Shown here piece after piece: positions 24,170-31,890 of a stretch of DNA of 35,271 nucleotides (positions are counted from its first letter, which is position 1; the number at the start of each line of letters is the position of its first letter). The translations under genes and the position numbers were made by a program. Origin of the DNA: Clostridia bacterium (lineage in GTDB: Bacteria; Bacillota; Clostridia; Oscillospirales; Acutalibacteraceae). The notes below the pieces were generated by a model that ran no database searches, had not been told where the DNA came from, and saw only the letters and a program-made list of their open reading frames with translations. The DNA is taken from NCBI GenBank assembly GCA_900766585.1, contig CAAFVV010000033.1:1-35271 (forward strand), given 5' to 3'.

Positions 24170-25741
24170 ATGACACTGAAAAAATGGTGTGCTCTGCTGG
24201 CGGCGTTTGTCCTGCTCTGCGGCGTGATGGCGGGCTGCTCGACAACGCCGGACACCAGCGGCGACGAGAGCACCGCGACGACCGCGGGCTCGGGTGAAGC
24301 CACCGAGGCGACCGATCCGAGTGAGACGGAGGACACGAACGCCACGGAGGATACCAACGCGACCGAGGATACCAACGTCACCGAGCCGGGCGGCACGACA
24401 GCGTCCACGAAAAAAGGACAGAAGCCGAACGGCACGCAGACCAAGGGGACGACCCGGACCCTGTGGACACAGCGTCCGCAGACCACGGCGAAGGGCGACC
24501 TCAAGGATATGAAGGGCTATGAATTTACGCTCGGCACGATCTGGGGCGGCACCTGGATCCCCGGCGAGAAGAGCAATGCGACGATCAAGTCCCTGACAGG
24601 CATCTATGAGAGCGTCGAAAAAGAGCTGAACTGCAAGCTCAAGTTCAAGGACATCAACGTGACGCAGCTGCTCACCCAGATCGCCAAGGCGTATAAGGCG
24701 GGTGAAAAATACTGCGATGCGCTTGAGATCGCTCCGGCATACTTCTATGCGCTGGTCAATAACCAGTATTTCATCCCGCTGTCCGACAGCAAGGTGATTG
24801 ACACCAATGCGGCAAAATGGGACCGCGCGGCGAAGAAATTTGCCACGTTCAACGGCAAGATCTGGGGCGTGTCCTGGGATGCGATCCAGTTCGGCGCTCC
24901 CGTCCGCTCCGTGGTGTTCTACAACAAGACGATGTGGGATACCTACGGCACCGGCGAGAGCCTGTACGACTGCGTCCGCAACAATACCTGGACGTTCGAC
25001 AAGATGTATGAGGCGATGAATACGGTCGTCTCCAAGACCAACGGCAATGTGACCGGCATGGTGGCGTATGATCTGGTCAGCGCGGCGCAGATGTTCGGCG
25101 TGGCCAACGGCGGCACGTGGATCACCGAGAAAAACGGCCGCTACTCCTGGACCGGCACCACCAACGCCATCGCCAACGGTGTGGAATTTGCCCACAAGCT
25201 GTACAAAAACAAGCTGATGGTCAACCGAGGCGATGCAGATATGATCTCCGTCGTGGCGGGCAATTTCATGAATGGCAAGATTTTTATGCTGCCCTCCGAT
25301 TATTATTATGCCACCCGCTTCTATGCTGCGAAGATGAAGGATGATTTCGGTGTCCTGCCGCTCCCGAAGGGTAACGACATAGCAAAAAATGCCCCCTATC
25401 AGGGTATCTATTCTGACAGCCGTTTCTTCTGCCTGCTGGACACCGTTGACCGCGACAAGGCGTGCAAGATCTTCGATGTGCTGTCGGATAAGACCCTCAA
25501 GAAAGAGGATTGGGCGCAGAAATGCCGGAAAGAGGACCGTATCACGGCAGACGGCGTCGAAATGCTGAAGCTCTGCGTGAACAATCCCGTGATCGATATG
25601 CTCGGTCAGGTGACCGCGGTCAAGGGTGTCGTGCAGACGGCAGTGACCGAGGCGGTGGAAAAAGGCTCCGTGGCCTCTAAGCTGAAGTCGGTCGAGAAAG
25701 CGGCGCAGGCCGCGCTTGACGACCAGTTCCGTCAGAACTAA
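24170..25741 (+). CDS. Lipoprotein sugar-binding protein of the second importer
   Basis: 523 residues. Lipoprotein signal ending VMAGC (Cys23). A long Thr/Glu/Asp-rich linker (about 24-105) includes three EDTNAT-type repeats, then a family 1 solute-binding domain ('YEFTLGTIWGGTWIPG', 'YCDALEIAPAYFYALVNNQY', 'VSWDAIQFGAPVRSVVFYN', 'DDFGVLPLPKG', 'ACKIFDVLSDKTLKKEDWA'). ATG 24170 follows AAAGGAGAG; a longer frame upstream would lose the signal peptide. It feeds the two permeases just upstream. Unlike the first binding protein of the operon it has a lipid anchor and no added modules, so the two importers probably take different ligands. Confidence 0.92.
   Translation: MTLKKWCALLAAFVLLCGVMAGCSTTPDTSGDESTATTAGSGEATEATDPSETEDTNATEDTNATEDTNVTEPGGTTASTKKGQKPNGTQTKGTTRTLWTQRPQTTAKGDLKDMKGYEFTLGTIWGGTWIPGEKSNATIKSLTGIYESVEKELNCKLKFKDINVTQLLTQIAKAYKAGEKYCDALEIAPAYFYALVNNQYFIPLSDSKVIDTNAAKWDRAAKKFATFNGKIWGVSWDAIQFGAPVRSVVFYNKTMWDTYGTGESLYDCVRNNTWTFDKMYEAMNTVVSKTNGNVTGMVAYDLVSAAQMFGVANGGTWITEKNGRYSWTGTTNAIANGVEFAHKLYKNKLMVNRGDADMISVVAGNFMNGKIFMLPSDYYYATRFYAAKMKDDFGVLPLPKGNDIAKNAPYQGIYSDSRFFCLLDTVDRDKACKIFDVLSDKTLKKEDWAQKCRKEDRITADGVEMLKLCVNNPVIDMLGQVTAVKGVVQTAVTEAVEKGSVASKLKSVEKAAQAALDDQFRQN
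24329..24382 (+). repeat. Three 18-bp tandem repeats in the linker of the lipoprotein
   Basis: Three in-frame copies of an 18-bp unit such as GAGGATACCAACGCGACC, encoding EDTNAT, EDTNAT and EDTNVT (residues 54-71). Copies two and three are almost identical, which points to slippage; linker length could vary between strains. Confidence 0.85.
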
Positions 25742-25755
25742 ACCGCATATTCACC

Positions 25756-25800
25756 CCGTCGCCTCCCCGGACGGCATCTGCCGTCCGGGGAAAGCGACGG
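25756..25800 (+). promoter_or_regulatory. Large intercistronic hairpin without T-run
   Basis: An outer 7-bp stem (CCGTCGC/GCGACGG) encloses a perfect 12-bp stem TCCCCGGACGGC / GCCGTCCGGGGA with loop ATCT. It is one of the most stable structures in the window but is followed by TTATCC, not a T-run. It lies 14 bp after the binding-protein stop and 30 bp before the next TTG start. It is probably a 3'-end stabiliser or processing site that raises binding-protein message over the downstream beta-helix genes. Confidence 0.6.
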
Positions 25801-25830
25801 TTATCCACAGGCGAAAGGACGGTTTGAAAT

Positions 25831-27084
25831 TTGAGATCCTTACACAAATTGCCGATAGCCACAGTGCTTGCCGGCGCTTTGCTGCTCGGTGCCCTGCCGG
25901 TCTATGCCGCCGTAACGGCATTTGCCGGCACAAAGGCGGTGGCAGCGGGCGGGGATAAGATCTTTTCCGTTGCGGATTACGGCGCACTGCCCGGTGACGG
26001 CAAGGACGATACGAGCGCCTTTCAGGCAGCTCTTGATGCCGCTGCGGCGAAAAAGGGTACCGTTGTGGTGCCGCGCGGCAATTACAGCTTTAACGGAACG
26101 CTGACCGTGCCTGCCGGCGTGACCCTGCAGGGACCGCTCGCCGAGGCAAACCCGATCAATGGGCAGGCACGGCTGGACATTTTTTCGACAAAAAACAAGG
26201 AAAGCGCTGCCTTTTTGACCCTCAAGGCGGATGCCAAGGTGTCCGGCATCGCTTTCCAGTATCCCAGCCAGATATCCTCCCGCCCGTTTAAATACGGATG
26301 GACGATCCGGCTTGCGGGCGCGAACACCCGCGTCGAGAACGTCTACTGCAAAAATGCATGGCAGTTTTTAGACATCGGTACGACATCCTCGCCGAATCAC
26401 CATGTGGAGCACTGCAATATTTGGGCGTATAAGACCGGTGTCTATGTGAACAAGCAGACCGGCGCGGGGACGCTCAAGGACATCCACATCTGGCCGTTTG
26501 ACGGCAGCAAGGATGAGTGGGTGCGGAAAAATGCCACCGGCTTCCTCCTCGGCTCCGCCAAAAACGAGACGCTCGACGGCTGCTTCACCATCCGCTATCA
26601 CATTGGCTACCACTTTATCAATGGCGGCAACTACACCATGCAGACCAGCGGTGCCGACTGCGGCCCGACGGGCATGCTGATCGAAAAGGTCGGCAGCCTG
26701 AAGGCGACTGCCGGTCAGTTCATGCACAAGGTCGAGATCACAGGCACCAATACCGGTCGCGTCGAGCTGATCGCCTGCAACTTCCGCAGGTGGTCGGAGC
26801 AGTCCATTGACTGGCAGCTCAAAGCGTCGGGCAGCGGCGAGGTGATCGTGGACAGCTGCACATTCGGCAGCTGGGACAGCAAGGACACCGGCAGCGGTGC
26901 GATTCTTGCGGACGGTGCGTCGCTGACAGTGACCGGAACCGACTTCATGCAGGCCAAAACTGCGGTGGAACTGAAAGCGGGAATCAAAAAAGCCAGCATT
27001 ACCGAGTGTATTATGAAGGGTGAGGTCATCATCAAAAATGCCTCGTCCGGTACGGTAAAGATAGAGAAAAACGCGGCATATTAA
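25831..27084 (+). CDS. Secreted pectate-lyase-3-like beta-helix protein, TTG start
   Basis: 417 residues. Sec signal peptide (about 1-26, ending LPVYA). The superfamily entry motif 'SVADYGALPGDGKDDTSAF' is well kept, followed by 'VVVPRGNYSFNGTLTVPAGV' and beta-helix turns ('VEHCNIWAYKTGVYVNKQTG', 'LTVTGTDFMQAKTAVELKAG'). Such proteins cleave or bind uronic-acid-rich or decorated polysaccharides; which of the two applies here cannot be read out. Starts at TTG 25831 with GAAAGGAC 10 bases upstream; no near in-frame ATG exists. Exported counterpart of the cytoplasmic proteins at 10020-12307. Confidence 0.85.
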   Translation: MRSLHKLPIATVLAGALLLGALPVYAAVTAFAGTKAVAAGGDKIFSVADYGALPGDGKDDTSAFQAALDAAAAKKGTVVVPRGNYSFNGTLTVPAGVTLQGPLAEANPINGQARLDIFSTKNKESAAFLTLKADAKVSGIAFQYPSQISSRPFKYGWTIRLAGANTRVENVYCKNAWQFLDIGTTSSPNHHVEHCNIWAYKTGVYVNKQTGAGTLKDIHIWPFDGSKDEWVRKNATGFLLGSAKNETLDGCFTIRYHIGYHFINGGNYTMQTSGADCGPTGMLIEKVGSLKATAGQFMHKVEITGTNTGRVELIACNFRRWSEQSIDWQLKASGSGEVIVDSCTFGSWDSKDTGSGAILADGASLTVTGTDFMQAKTAVELKAGIKKASITECIMKGEVIIKNASSGTVKIEKNAAY

Positions 27085-27137
27085 GCCCGAGTCGATCCCC
27101 GCAGCCGATACGGTGAGGGGAGGAAATGGAGTATATC

Positions 27138-28718
27138 ATGAAACATTATTCCGTTCTGGCGGGTCTGGCGGCGCTGCTGTTGATTTTCTCTCTGGCGGGC
27201 TGCAAGCCGTCTGAGCCGGATGCGTCGGCAGATTCTTCTGTGCAGGAGAGCACTGCCGAAACAACGGCGGACAGCTCGGATGCCGATTCCGCGGAGCCGG
27301 ACGACAGCAGCGACAGCGCGTCGGGCAATGCGACGACTGCGCAAGGCGGCGATAAGACCAACAGCACAAACAAGCCCCAGTCAAACAGTACAACCAAGAA
27401 GCCCGGTGCCAAGACGACGGTGTTCACGACCAAACGGACGACCTATTCGACCGCTGCGATCAAATACCCCGCCGCACCGAACGCCAACTTCAAATACCAG
27501 ACCAGCAGTGTGGACAAGAAAAACGACATGAAGTTCCTCGTGCCGGTCAGCGAAAATTTCACGGTCGCCCAGCCGAAAACGGGGGCGAAGGAGAAAAACG
27601 GCGTATATAATGCGCTGGATTTCGGCGCTACCCCGAACGACCTGAGCGATGATTCCGATGCGCTCAACGAGGCGTTTTCCTATGCGGGCAGCAATGCCGT
27701 GCTGTATATTCCCGGCGGTTTGTATATCATCAACAAGCCGCTGACGATTCCCGCCGGTGTACAGGTCGCGGGCGATTTCACGGCACCGGGCTGCACAAAC
27801 CCGACCGTGTTCCTCGCGTATTACGGCCACGGTGATGCGGGCAAAAGCCCGCTCATCACGATCGGCGGCAGCTCGACATTTTCCGGCATCCAGATTTATT
27901 ATCCGAAGCAGGATAAAAAATCGCCGGTCAAATATCCCGCCACGATCCGCAGCACCTCGCCCGACACGACGATCGACACCGTGTTTATCGTCAACCCCTG
28001 GGAGGCGCTGAACTTCAAGCCGGAGAGCGGCCGTCACTATATCCGCAACTTTTATGCTCAGCCGCTGAATGTCGGCATCTCGATCGACAACTGCCTGGAT
28101 GTCGGCCGTCTGCGCAACATCCGCTTCGACAGCTACTGGAGCGAATACGCAGCAGACTATCAGCGCAAAAACGCCACGGGTATCTATATTAAACGCAGTG
28201 ACTGGCAGTATGTGGATACCGTGACGATCTGCAACATGCAAAACGGCTGGCATTTTGACAGCAGCGCCGCCAATGTGCTGCTCGACAACTGCCAGACGGT
28301 CGCCTGCGACAAGTCCGTGCTTGTGGATGACAGCCGCAATGGCGCGGGAGTGATCTTTTCAAAGTGCACGCTGGACGGCCAGTTCAAGGTGGTGTATACC
28401 AACGGAGGCAACCTGACGCTGCGCGACTGTGTTCTGACGGCGAACAAGTATAACAGCTCGGTCATGCGCGTTGCCGGTTCCGGTGCGCTGATTCTGCGCA
28501 GCTCGCTGATCGACAGCTCAAAGAGCAGCAGCAAAAAGGATCCCGCGCTGTTTATTGACACGGATCAGACGGTGATCAGCGGTAACACGTTCTCGGGTGG
28601 CGCTGCCGTCCAGATTCATCTGGATTCCGAGGTCAAGGGCGCGACTGTGGTCGGCAACGTTGTCCCCGGCGGCACCGTGAAGGTGGAGAAAGCCACCGAC
28701 GGCAACGTCGTGCAATAA
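27138..28718 (+). CDS. Lipoprotein pectate-lyase-3-like beta-helix protein
   Basis: 526 residues. Lipoprotein signal with SLAGC (Cys22), then a Ser/Thr/Asp-rich linker of about 80 residues and a basic Thr-rich patch ('KPGAKTTVFTTKRTTYS'). The beta-helix domain starts at 'NALDFGATPNDLSDDSDALN' with 'AVLYIPGGLYIINKPLTIPA' and turns such as 'NVLLDNCQTVACDKSVLVDD'. The motif is closely related to the preceding secreted protein, but this copy is tethered to the membrane. I chose ATG 27138 (GGAG 6 bases upstream) over ATG 27126. Likely acts at the cell surface beside the binding proteins. Confidence 0.85.
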   Translation: MKHYSVLAGLAALLLIFSLAGCKPSEPDASADSSVQESTAETTADSSDADSAEPDDSSDSASGNATTAQGGDKTNSTNKPQSNSTTKKPGAKTTVFTTKRTTYSTAAIKYPAAPNANFKYQTSSVDKKNDMKFLVPVSENFTVAQPKTGAKEKNGVYNALDFGATPNDLSDDSDALNEAFSYAGSNAVLYIPGGLYIINKPLTIPAGVQVAGDFTAPGCTNPTVFLAYYGHGDAGKSPLITIGGSSTFSGIQIYYPKQDKKSPVKYPATIRSTSPDTTIDTVFIVNPWEALNFKPESGRHYIRNFYAQPLNVGISIDNCLDVGRLRNIRFDSYWSEYAADYQRKNATGIYIKRSDWQYVDTVTICNMQNGWHFDSSAANVLLDNCQTVACDKSVLVDDSRNGAGVIFSKCTLDGQFKVVYTNGGNLTLRDCVLTANKYNSSVMRVAGSGALILRSSLIDSSKSSSKKDPALFIDTDQTVISGNTFSGGAAVQIHLDSEVKGATVVGNVVPGGTVKVEKATDGNVVQ

Positions 28719-28833
28719 CCCATGACATAAGAGGGGCGGCGGCTTTTTGGGGCAGATAAGGATCAAAGTCGCTACTCTCTCATGCGATAAGCAATTCCCA
28801 GCAAAGTCATATTAAAAAAGGAGGAAAACTCGT

Positions 28834-31710
28834 ATGAACAAACGCAAAACCCGTGTGCTTGCGGCTCTGATGTCCGTTCTGATGGTCATCGGTGCCGTGG
28901 CTGGCTTGTCGTGGGCGGGTGTTTCCGCGGAAGACGCGAACACCTATATGGTCGACGACAACTGGACGCTTATCCCGCAGGCGGATGTCGATGCCAAATT
29001 CGGCGCAAGCACCTGCCGCGACGCCGGTAAATATGATGCCGACGCCAAGGAATTCGGCGGCATCGGCCGCGGCACCGTGATCAAGGTGGAAAACGTGGAT
29101 TTCGGCACCGGTAAAAAGTCGCTCGAACTGAGCCTGAGTGTGACTGACGGCGCAGCGAATACGCAGATCTATGTCTATGTCGGAGATGACAGCTACGGAG
29201 CTGCGGTTCATGTGCCACAGGCACGCTATCTGCTCTCTCCCGGCCCCTTCTCCTGGGTGGCTCCGCTCGCCTGCGATTTCTCCGGCATCACCGGCAAGCA
29301 GACAGTGTATATCGTCGGCGCGGGTAACAAAGGCAACCATTCCAGCGTGAACGGTCTCCGTTTTGCCGAGGCGAAGTCTCATGACAATTATGTGGACTAC
29401 ATCGCCAATCCGACAACGTGGTCGGTGACGGCAGGCAAGGCCAGCTATAGCGGTGCGCTGAACGGCGCCACCATTGGCAATACCGGTGCCGGTACGAACA
29501 CGATCCTGGTGAAGGATGTTGACTTCACCGGTGCTGCGGGCATTCAGCTGATCACTGCCACGAATGGCGGCGAAAAGACGATCACCGTTCTCGCCGGAGA
29601 GGAAGAGATCGCCGCTGTGGGGATCAAAACGCGCAATTACTCTTTCTACGGCTTTTCCCAGACCGCGGATATCAGCGATAAGAATCTGACCGGCAAAAAG
29701 GACGTCACCCTGACCACAGGAGAAAACAGTTTCAACGTGATGGGTATCCGCGTGTTCAAGACGACTCCCGAGGTCACTGAGCCGGATACCTACCGTCTCA
29801 ACGATGATTGGAAGCTGTTGACGAAGGACGAGGTCAACGCCGATCACTCCGGTGTCTGCCGCGATATCGGCAATTACAAGGCAGCGACCAAGGAAGTCAC
29901 CGCCATGGGCCGCGGTACGGTCGTCAGGATTGAGAACGTCGATTTCGGCAACGGCAAGCGCTCGATGGAATTGAGTCTCAACGTGTCTGACAAGGCGGAC
30001 AATGCCCGCATCAATGTTTTTATCGGTGACGACAGCTACAAGGCAAATGCCAAAGAAGGCGGCGTTCTGGTTCCCGAGGTGCGCTACAACATCAAGAAGA
30101 CCGGCGGCGAGTATGTCTGGACGGCGCCGTTCACCTGTGATCTGACCGGCATCACCGGCAAGCAGACAGTGTATATCGTTGCCGCGAGTGCGCAGGGCTC
30201 CCATTTCAGCCTTAACGGTCTGCGCTTTGCGAAAGCGCAGGATGACCCCACAATTGCAAACTATGTCGCCAACCCGACCACATGGACAGTGACCGAGGGC
30301 AATGGTAAATACGGCAATGCCATCAACGGCTGCACCATCGGCGGCAACAACCAGAAAGGTACGCACACCTTTGTGGTCAAGGATGTCGATTTCACCGGCG
30401 CGAAGACAATGCGCTTCATCGTCGGCAGTGCCGGCGGCGCAAAGACGCTGAACATTTTTATCGACGATGCAGCCGAGGCGATCGGCACCATCACGACGGT
30501 CCAATCCAATTATCAATATGTCGTTCCTTCTTCCGATCTGGATCTGAACGGCAAGGATCTGACCGGTAAACACACGGTCAAGGTCGTTTCTACTGACATT
30601 AACTTCGATACCCTCGCTCTTCAGCTGACCGTCGATCCCGACGCGATCAATCCCGATCCCGACGGTACCTACACCGCGCGTGTGTCAAGATGGCGCATCG
30701 TGCCCGCATCCGAGCACGGCTATGATGACCGCGGCGCGGCCGAGTGGGATGCCGAGCAGGGCGCGTTCACGGGTGTCGGCCGCTGCTCGATCATCGAAGT
30801 CAACAATGTCGATTTCAAGGACGGCTACAACTTCATGGAGCTGCTCCTGAACGTCCCTGAGAACTGCAATGAGCGCTTTGTCCATGTGTTTGTGGACGAT
30901 TACACGACCGGCAATCCGCAGGCCCGTTTCTATATGACCAAAACGGCGGACGGCGAGTTTGAGTGGCAGGGCCAGTTCTGTGAGAGCTTCTCCTCCCTGA
31001 CCGGCGTACACAAGGTCTATATCGTCGGTGCCACTGACAACAAGGGCTTCAACTTCAGTCTCAAGGGTCTGCGTCTCTCCAAGGTGACAGTCGAGCCGAG
31101 CGATGAAACCCTGTATGTCACCAATGATGCCGATTGGAAGGTCGTCGGCGGCTTTGGCGGCGCGTATATTAAGGATCCGAATGGCTGCGGTATCGGCAAA
31201 AACAATGAGGCCATGCTCCGTGTCAGCGGCATTGATTTCACCGGTGTGACCGGCATCTCTCTGCTGACCGGCTGCAATGGCGGGAGCAAGCGCGTGGCGT
31301 TCTACGGCAAGGATCCCGTTAGGTATTTTGACGATCCGATGGAGCTTGGAGAACTGGATCTTCCTGCGGGTGACTATGCCCACTTCATCTGGTCTGACTA
31401 TCTGAAGATCACCGGTAAGGGTATGACCGGCGTACATGATCTGTACATCCAGTCCTTGGGTGTAAACTTCGACTACCGTGCGCTGCGCACCACGAAGAAG
31501 GATCTCGGACCGGCCGATGTCGATTCCTCTGACGAGGATTCTTCCGATGAGGATTCCGGCAGCGACGAGCCGATCACCCCTGACGACAGCTCCGACGACA
31601 ACTCTGCGGATAACCCCGACACCGGTGTGGCGACGGCGGCTCTGCCTGTGCTGCTCGCGGCTGTCTCTGCGGCTGCCATTCCGGCGATCCGTCGGAAGCG
31701 CGCCCGCTAA
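28834..31710 (+). CDS. Large surface protein: three beta-sandwich repeats and sortase-type tail
   Basis: 958 residues. Signal peptide about 1-32. Three homologous units of ~280-295 residues start near residues 36, 318 and 610. Each is built of two beta-sandwich-like modules: an A module ('GRGTVIKVENVDFGTGKKSL', 'GITGKQTVYIVGAGNKGNH') and a B module ('NYVDYIANPTTWSVTAG', 'ILVKDVDFTGAAGIQLIT'), resembling CBM6-type sugar-binding folds. The tail has an acidic Ser/Asp linker (892-926), NPDTG (927-931), a hydrophobic segment and RRKRAR: a cell-wall sorting signal of the NPxTG kind. It has AAGGAGG before ATG 28834 and is the last gene of the operon. Probably a cell-wall polysaccharide-binding anchor; no enzyme motif is seen. 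Confidence 0.88.
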   Translation: MNKRKTRVLAALMSVLMVIGAVAGLSWAGVSAEDANTYMVDDNWTLIPQADVDAKFGASTCRDAGKYDADAKEFGGIGRGTVIKVENVDFGTGKKSLELSLSVTDGAANTQIYVYVGDDSYGAAVHVPQARYLLSPGPFSWVAPLACDFSGITGKQTVYIVGAGNKGNHSSVNGLRFAEAKSHDNYVDYIANPTTWSVTAGKASYSGALNGATIGNTGAGTNTILVKDVDFTGAAGIQLITATNGGEKTITVLAGEEEIAAVGIKTRNYSFYGFSQTADISDKNLTGKKDVTLTTGENSFNVMGIRVFKTTPEVTEPDTYRLNDDWKLLTKDEVNADHSGVCRDIGNYKAATKEVTAMGRGTVVRIENVDFGNGKRSMELSLNVSDKADNARINVFIGDDSYKANAKEGGVLVPEVRYNIKKTGGEYVWTAPFTCDLTGITGKQTVYIVAASAQGSHFSLNGLRFAKAQDDPTIANYVANPTTWTVTEGNGKYGNAINGCTIGGNNQKGTHTFVVKDVDFTGAKTMRFIVGSAGGAKTLNIFIDDAAEAIGTITTVQSNYQYVVPSSDLDLNGKDLTGKHTVKVVSTDINFDTLALQLTVDPDAINPDPDGTYTARVSRWRIVPASEHGYDDRGAAEWDAEQGAFTGVGRCSIIEVNNVDFKDGYNFMELLLNVPENCNERFVHVFVDDYTTGNPQARFYMTKTADGEFEWQGQFCESFSSLTGVHKVYIVGATDNKGFNFSLKGLRLSKVTVEPSDETLYVTNDADWKVVGGFGGAYIKDPNGCGIGKNNEAMLRVSGIDFTGVTGISLLTGCNGGSKRVAFYGKDPVRYFDDPMELGELDLPAGDYAHFIWSDYLKITGKGMTGVHDLYIQSLGVNFDYRALRTTKKDLGPADVDSSDEDSSDEDSGSDEPITPDDSSDDNSADNPDTGVATAALPVLLAAVSAAAIPAIRRKRAR
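28939..31500 (+). repeat. Three tandem coding repeats of ~0.85-0.88 kb
   Basis: Units begin at about 28939, 29785 and 30661. Units 1 and 2 are closest: both contain 'GRGTV' followed by 'VDFG-GK/R-S-ELSL', and 'ITGKQTVYIV'. Unit 3 has drifted ('GRCSIIEVNNVDFKDGYNFM', 'LTGVHKVYIVGATDNKG'). The pattern suggests an old triplication, with units 1 and 2 splitting later or being homogenised. Confidence 0.85.
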
Positions 31711-31749
31711 GCACTGAACCTGCATTCCGTTTGATAGGACGGAAGCGCG

Positions 31750-31792
31750 GACTGCCCGCCCGTTTATTGCGGGCGGGCAGTCTTTCGCCTTT
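31750..31792 (+). terminator. Strong terminator of the 19-kb operon
   Basis: GACTGCCCGCCCG, 7-base loop, CGGGCGGGCAGTC (perfect 13-bp stem), then TTTCGCCTTT, beginning 39 bp after the last stop. It separates the operon from the regulator gene. Confidence 0.9.
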
Positions 31793-31811
31793 CCCTTGCG
31801 GGGGAAAAGGC

Positions 31812-31840
31812 TTGAAAAAAGGCGGTATAGGTGATATACT
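31812..31840 (+). promoter_or_regulatory. Sigma-A promoter of the GntR/LacI-type regulator
   Basis: TTGAAA (five of six), 17-bp spacer, TATACT (five of six), ending 50 bp before the regulator's ATG. This shows the regulator is expressed independently of the terminator-closed operon. Confidence 0.85.
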
Positions 31841-31851
31841 GAACAGGGAAG

Positions 31852-31868
31852 TACGGGAAGCTCCCGTA
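31852..31868. promoter_or_regulatory. Inverted repeat TACGGGA-AGC-TCCCGTA at the regulator's transcription start
   Basis: Perfect 7-bp arms around three bases, about 5 bp past the expected transcription start. It could be an auto-regulatory operator or a leader hairpin. It does not resemble the TAAATGTTACATTTA dyad. Confidence 0.45.
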
Positions 31869-31890
31869 AAAGAGGAAACGGAGAGGCAAC

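Noticed and set aside
25801..25809. Perfect DnaA-box-like TTATCCACA
   Set aside because: Single copy within an operon spacer with no AT-rich unwinding region or cluster of boxes; not an origin.
28807..30573. 588-codon minus-strand open frame opposite the repeat surface protein
   Set aside because: Repeats mirror the sense-strand repeats, composition is typical of antisense to GC-rich coding DNA, and the sense gene has a signal peptide, sorting signal and ribosome-binding site.
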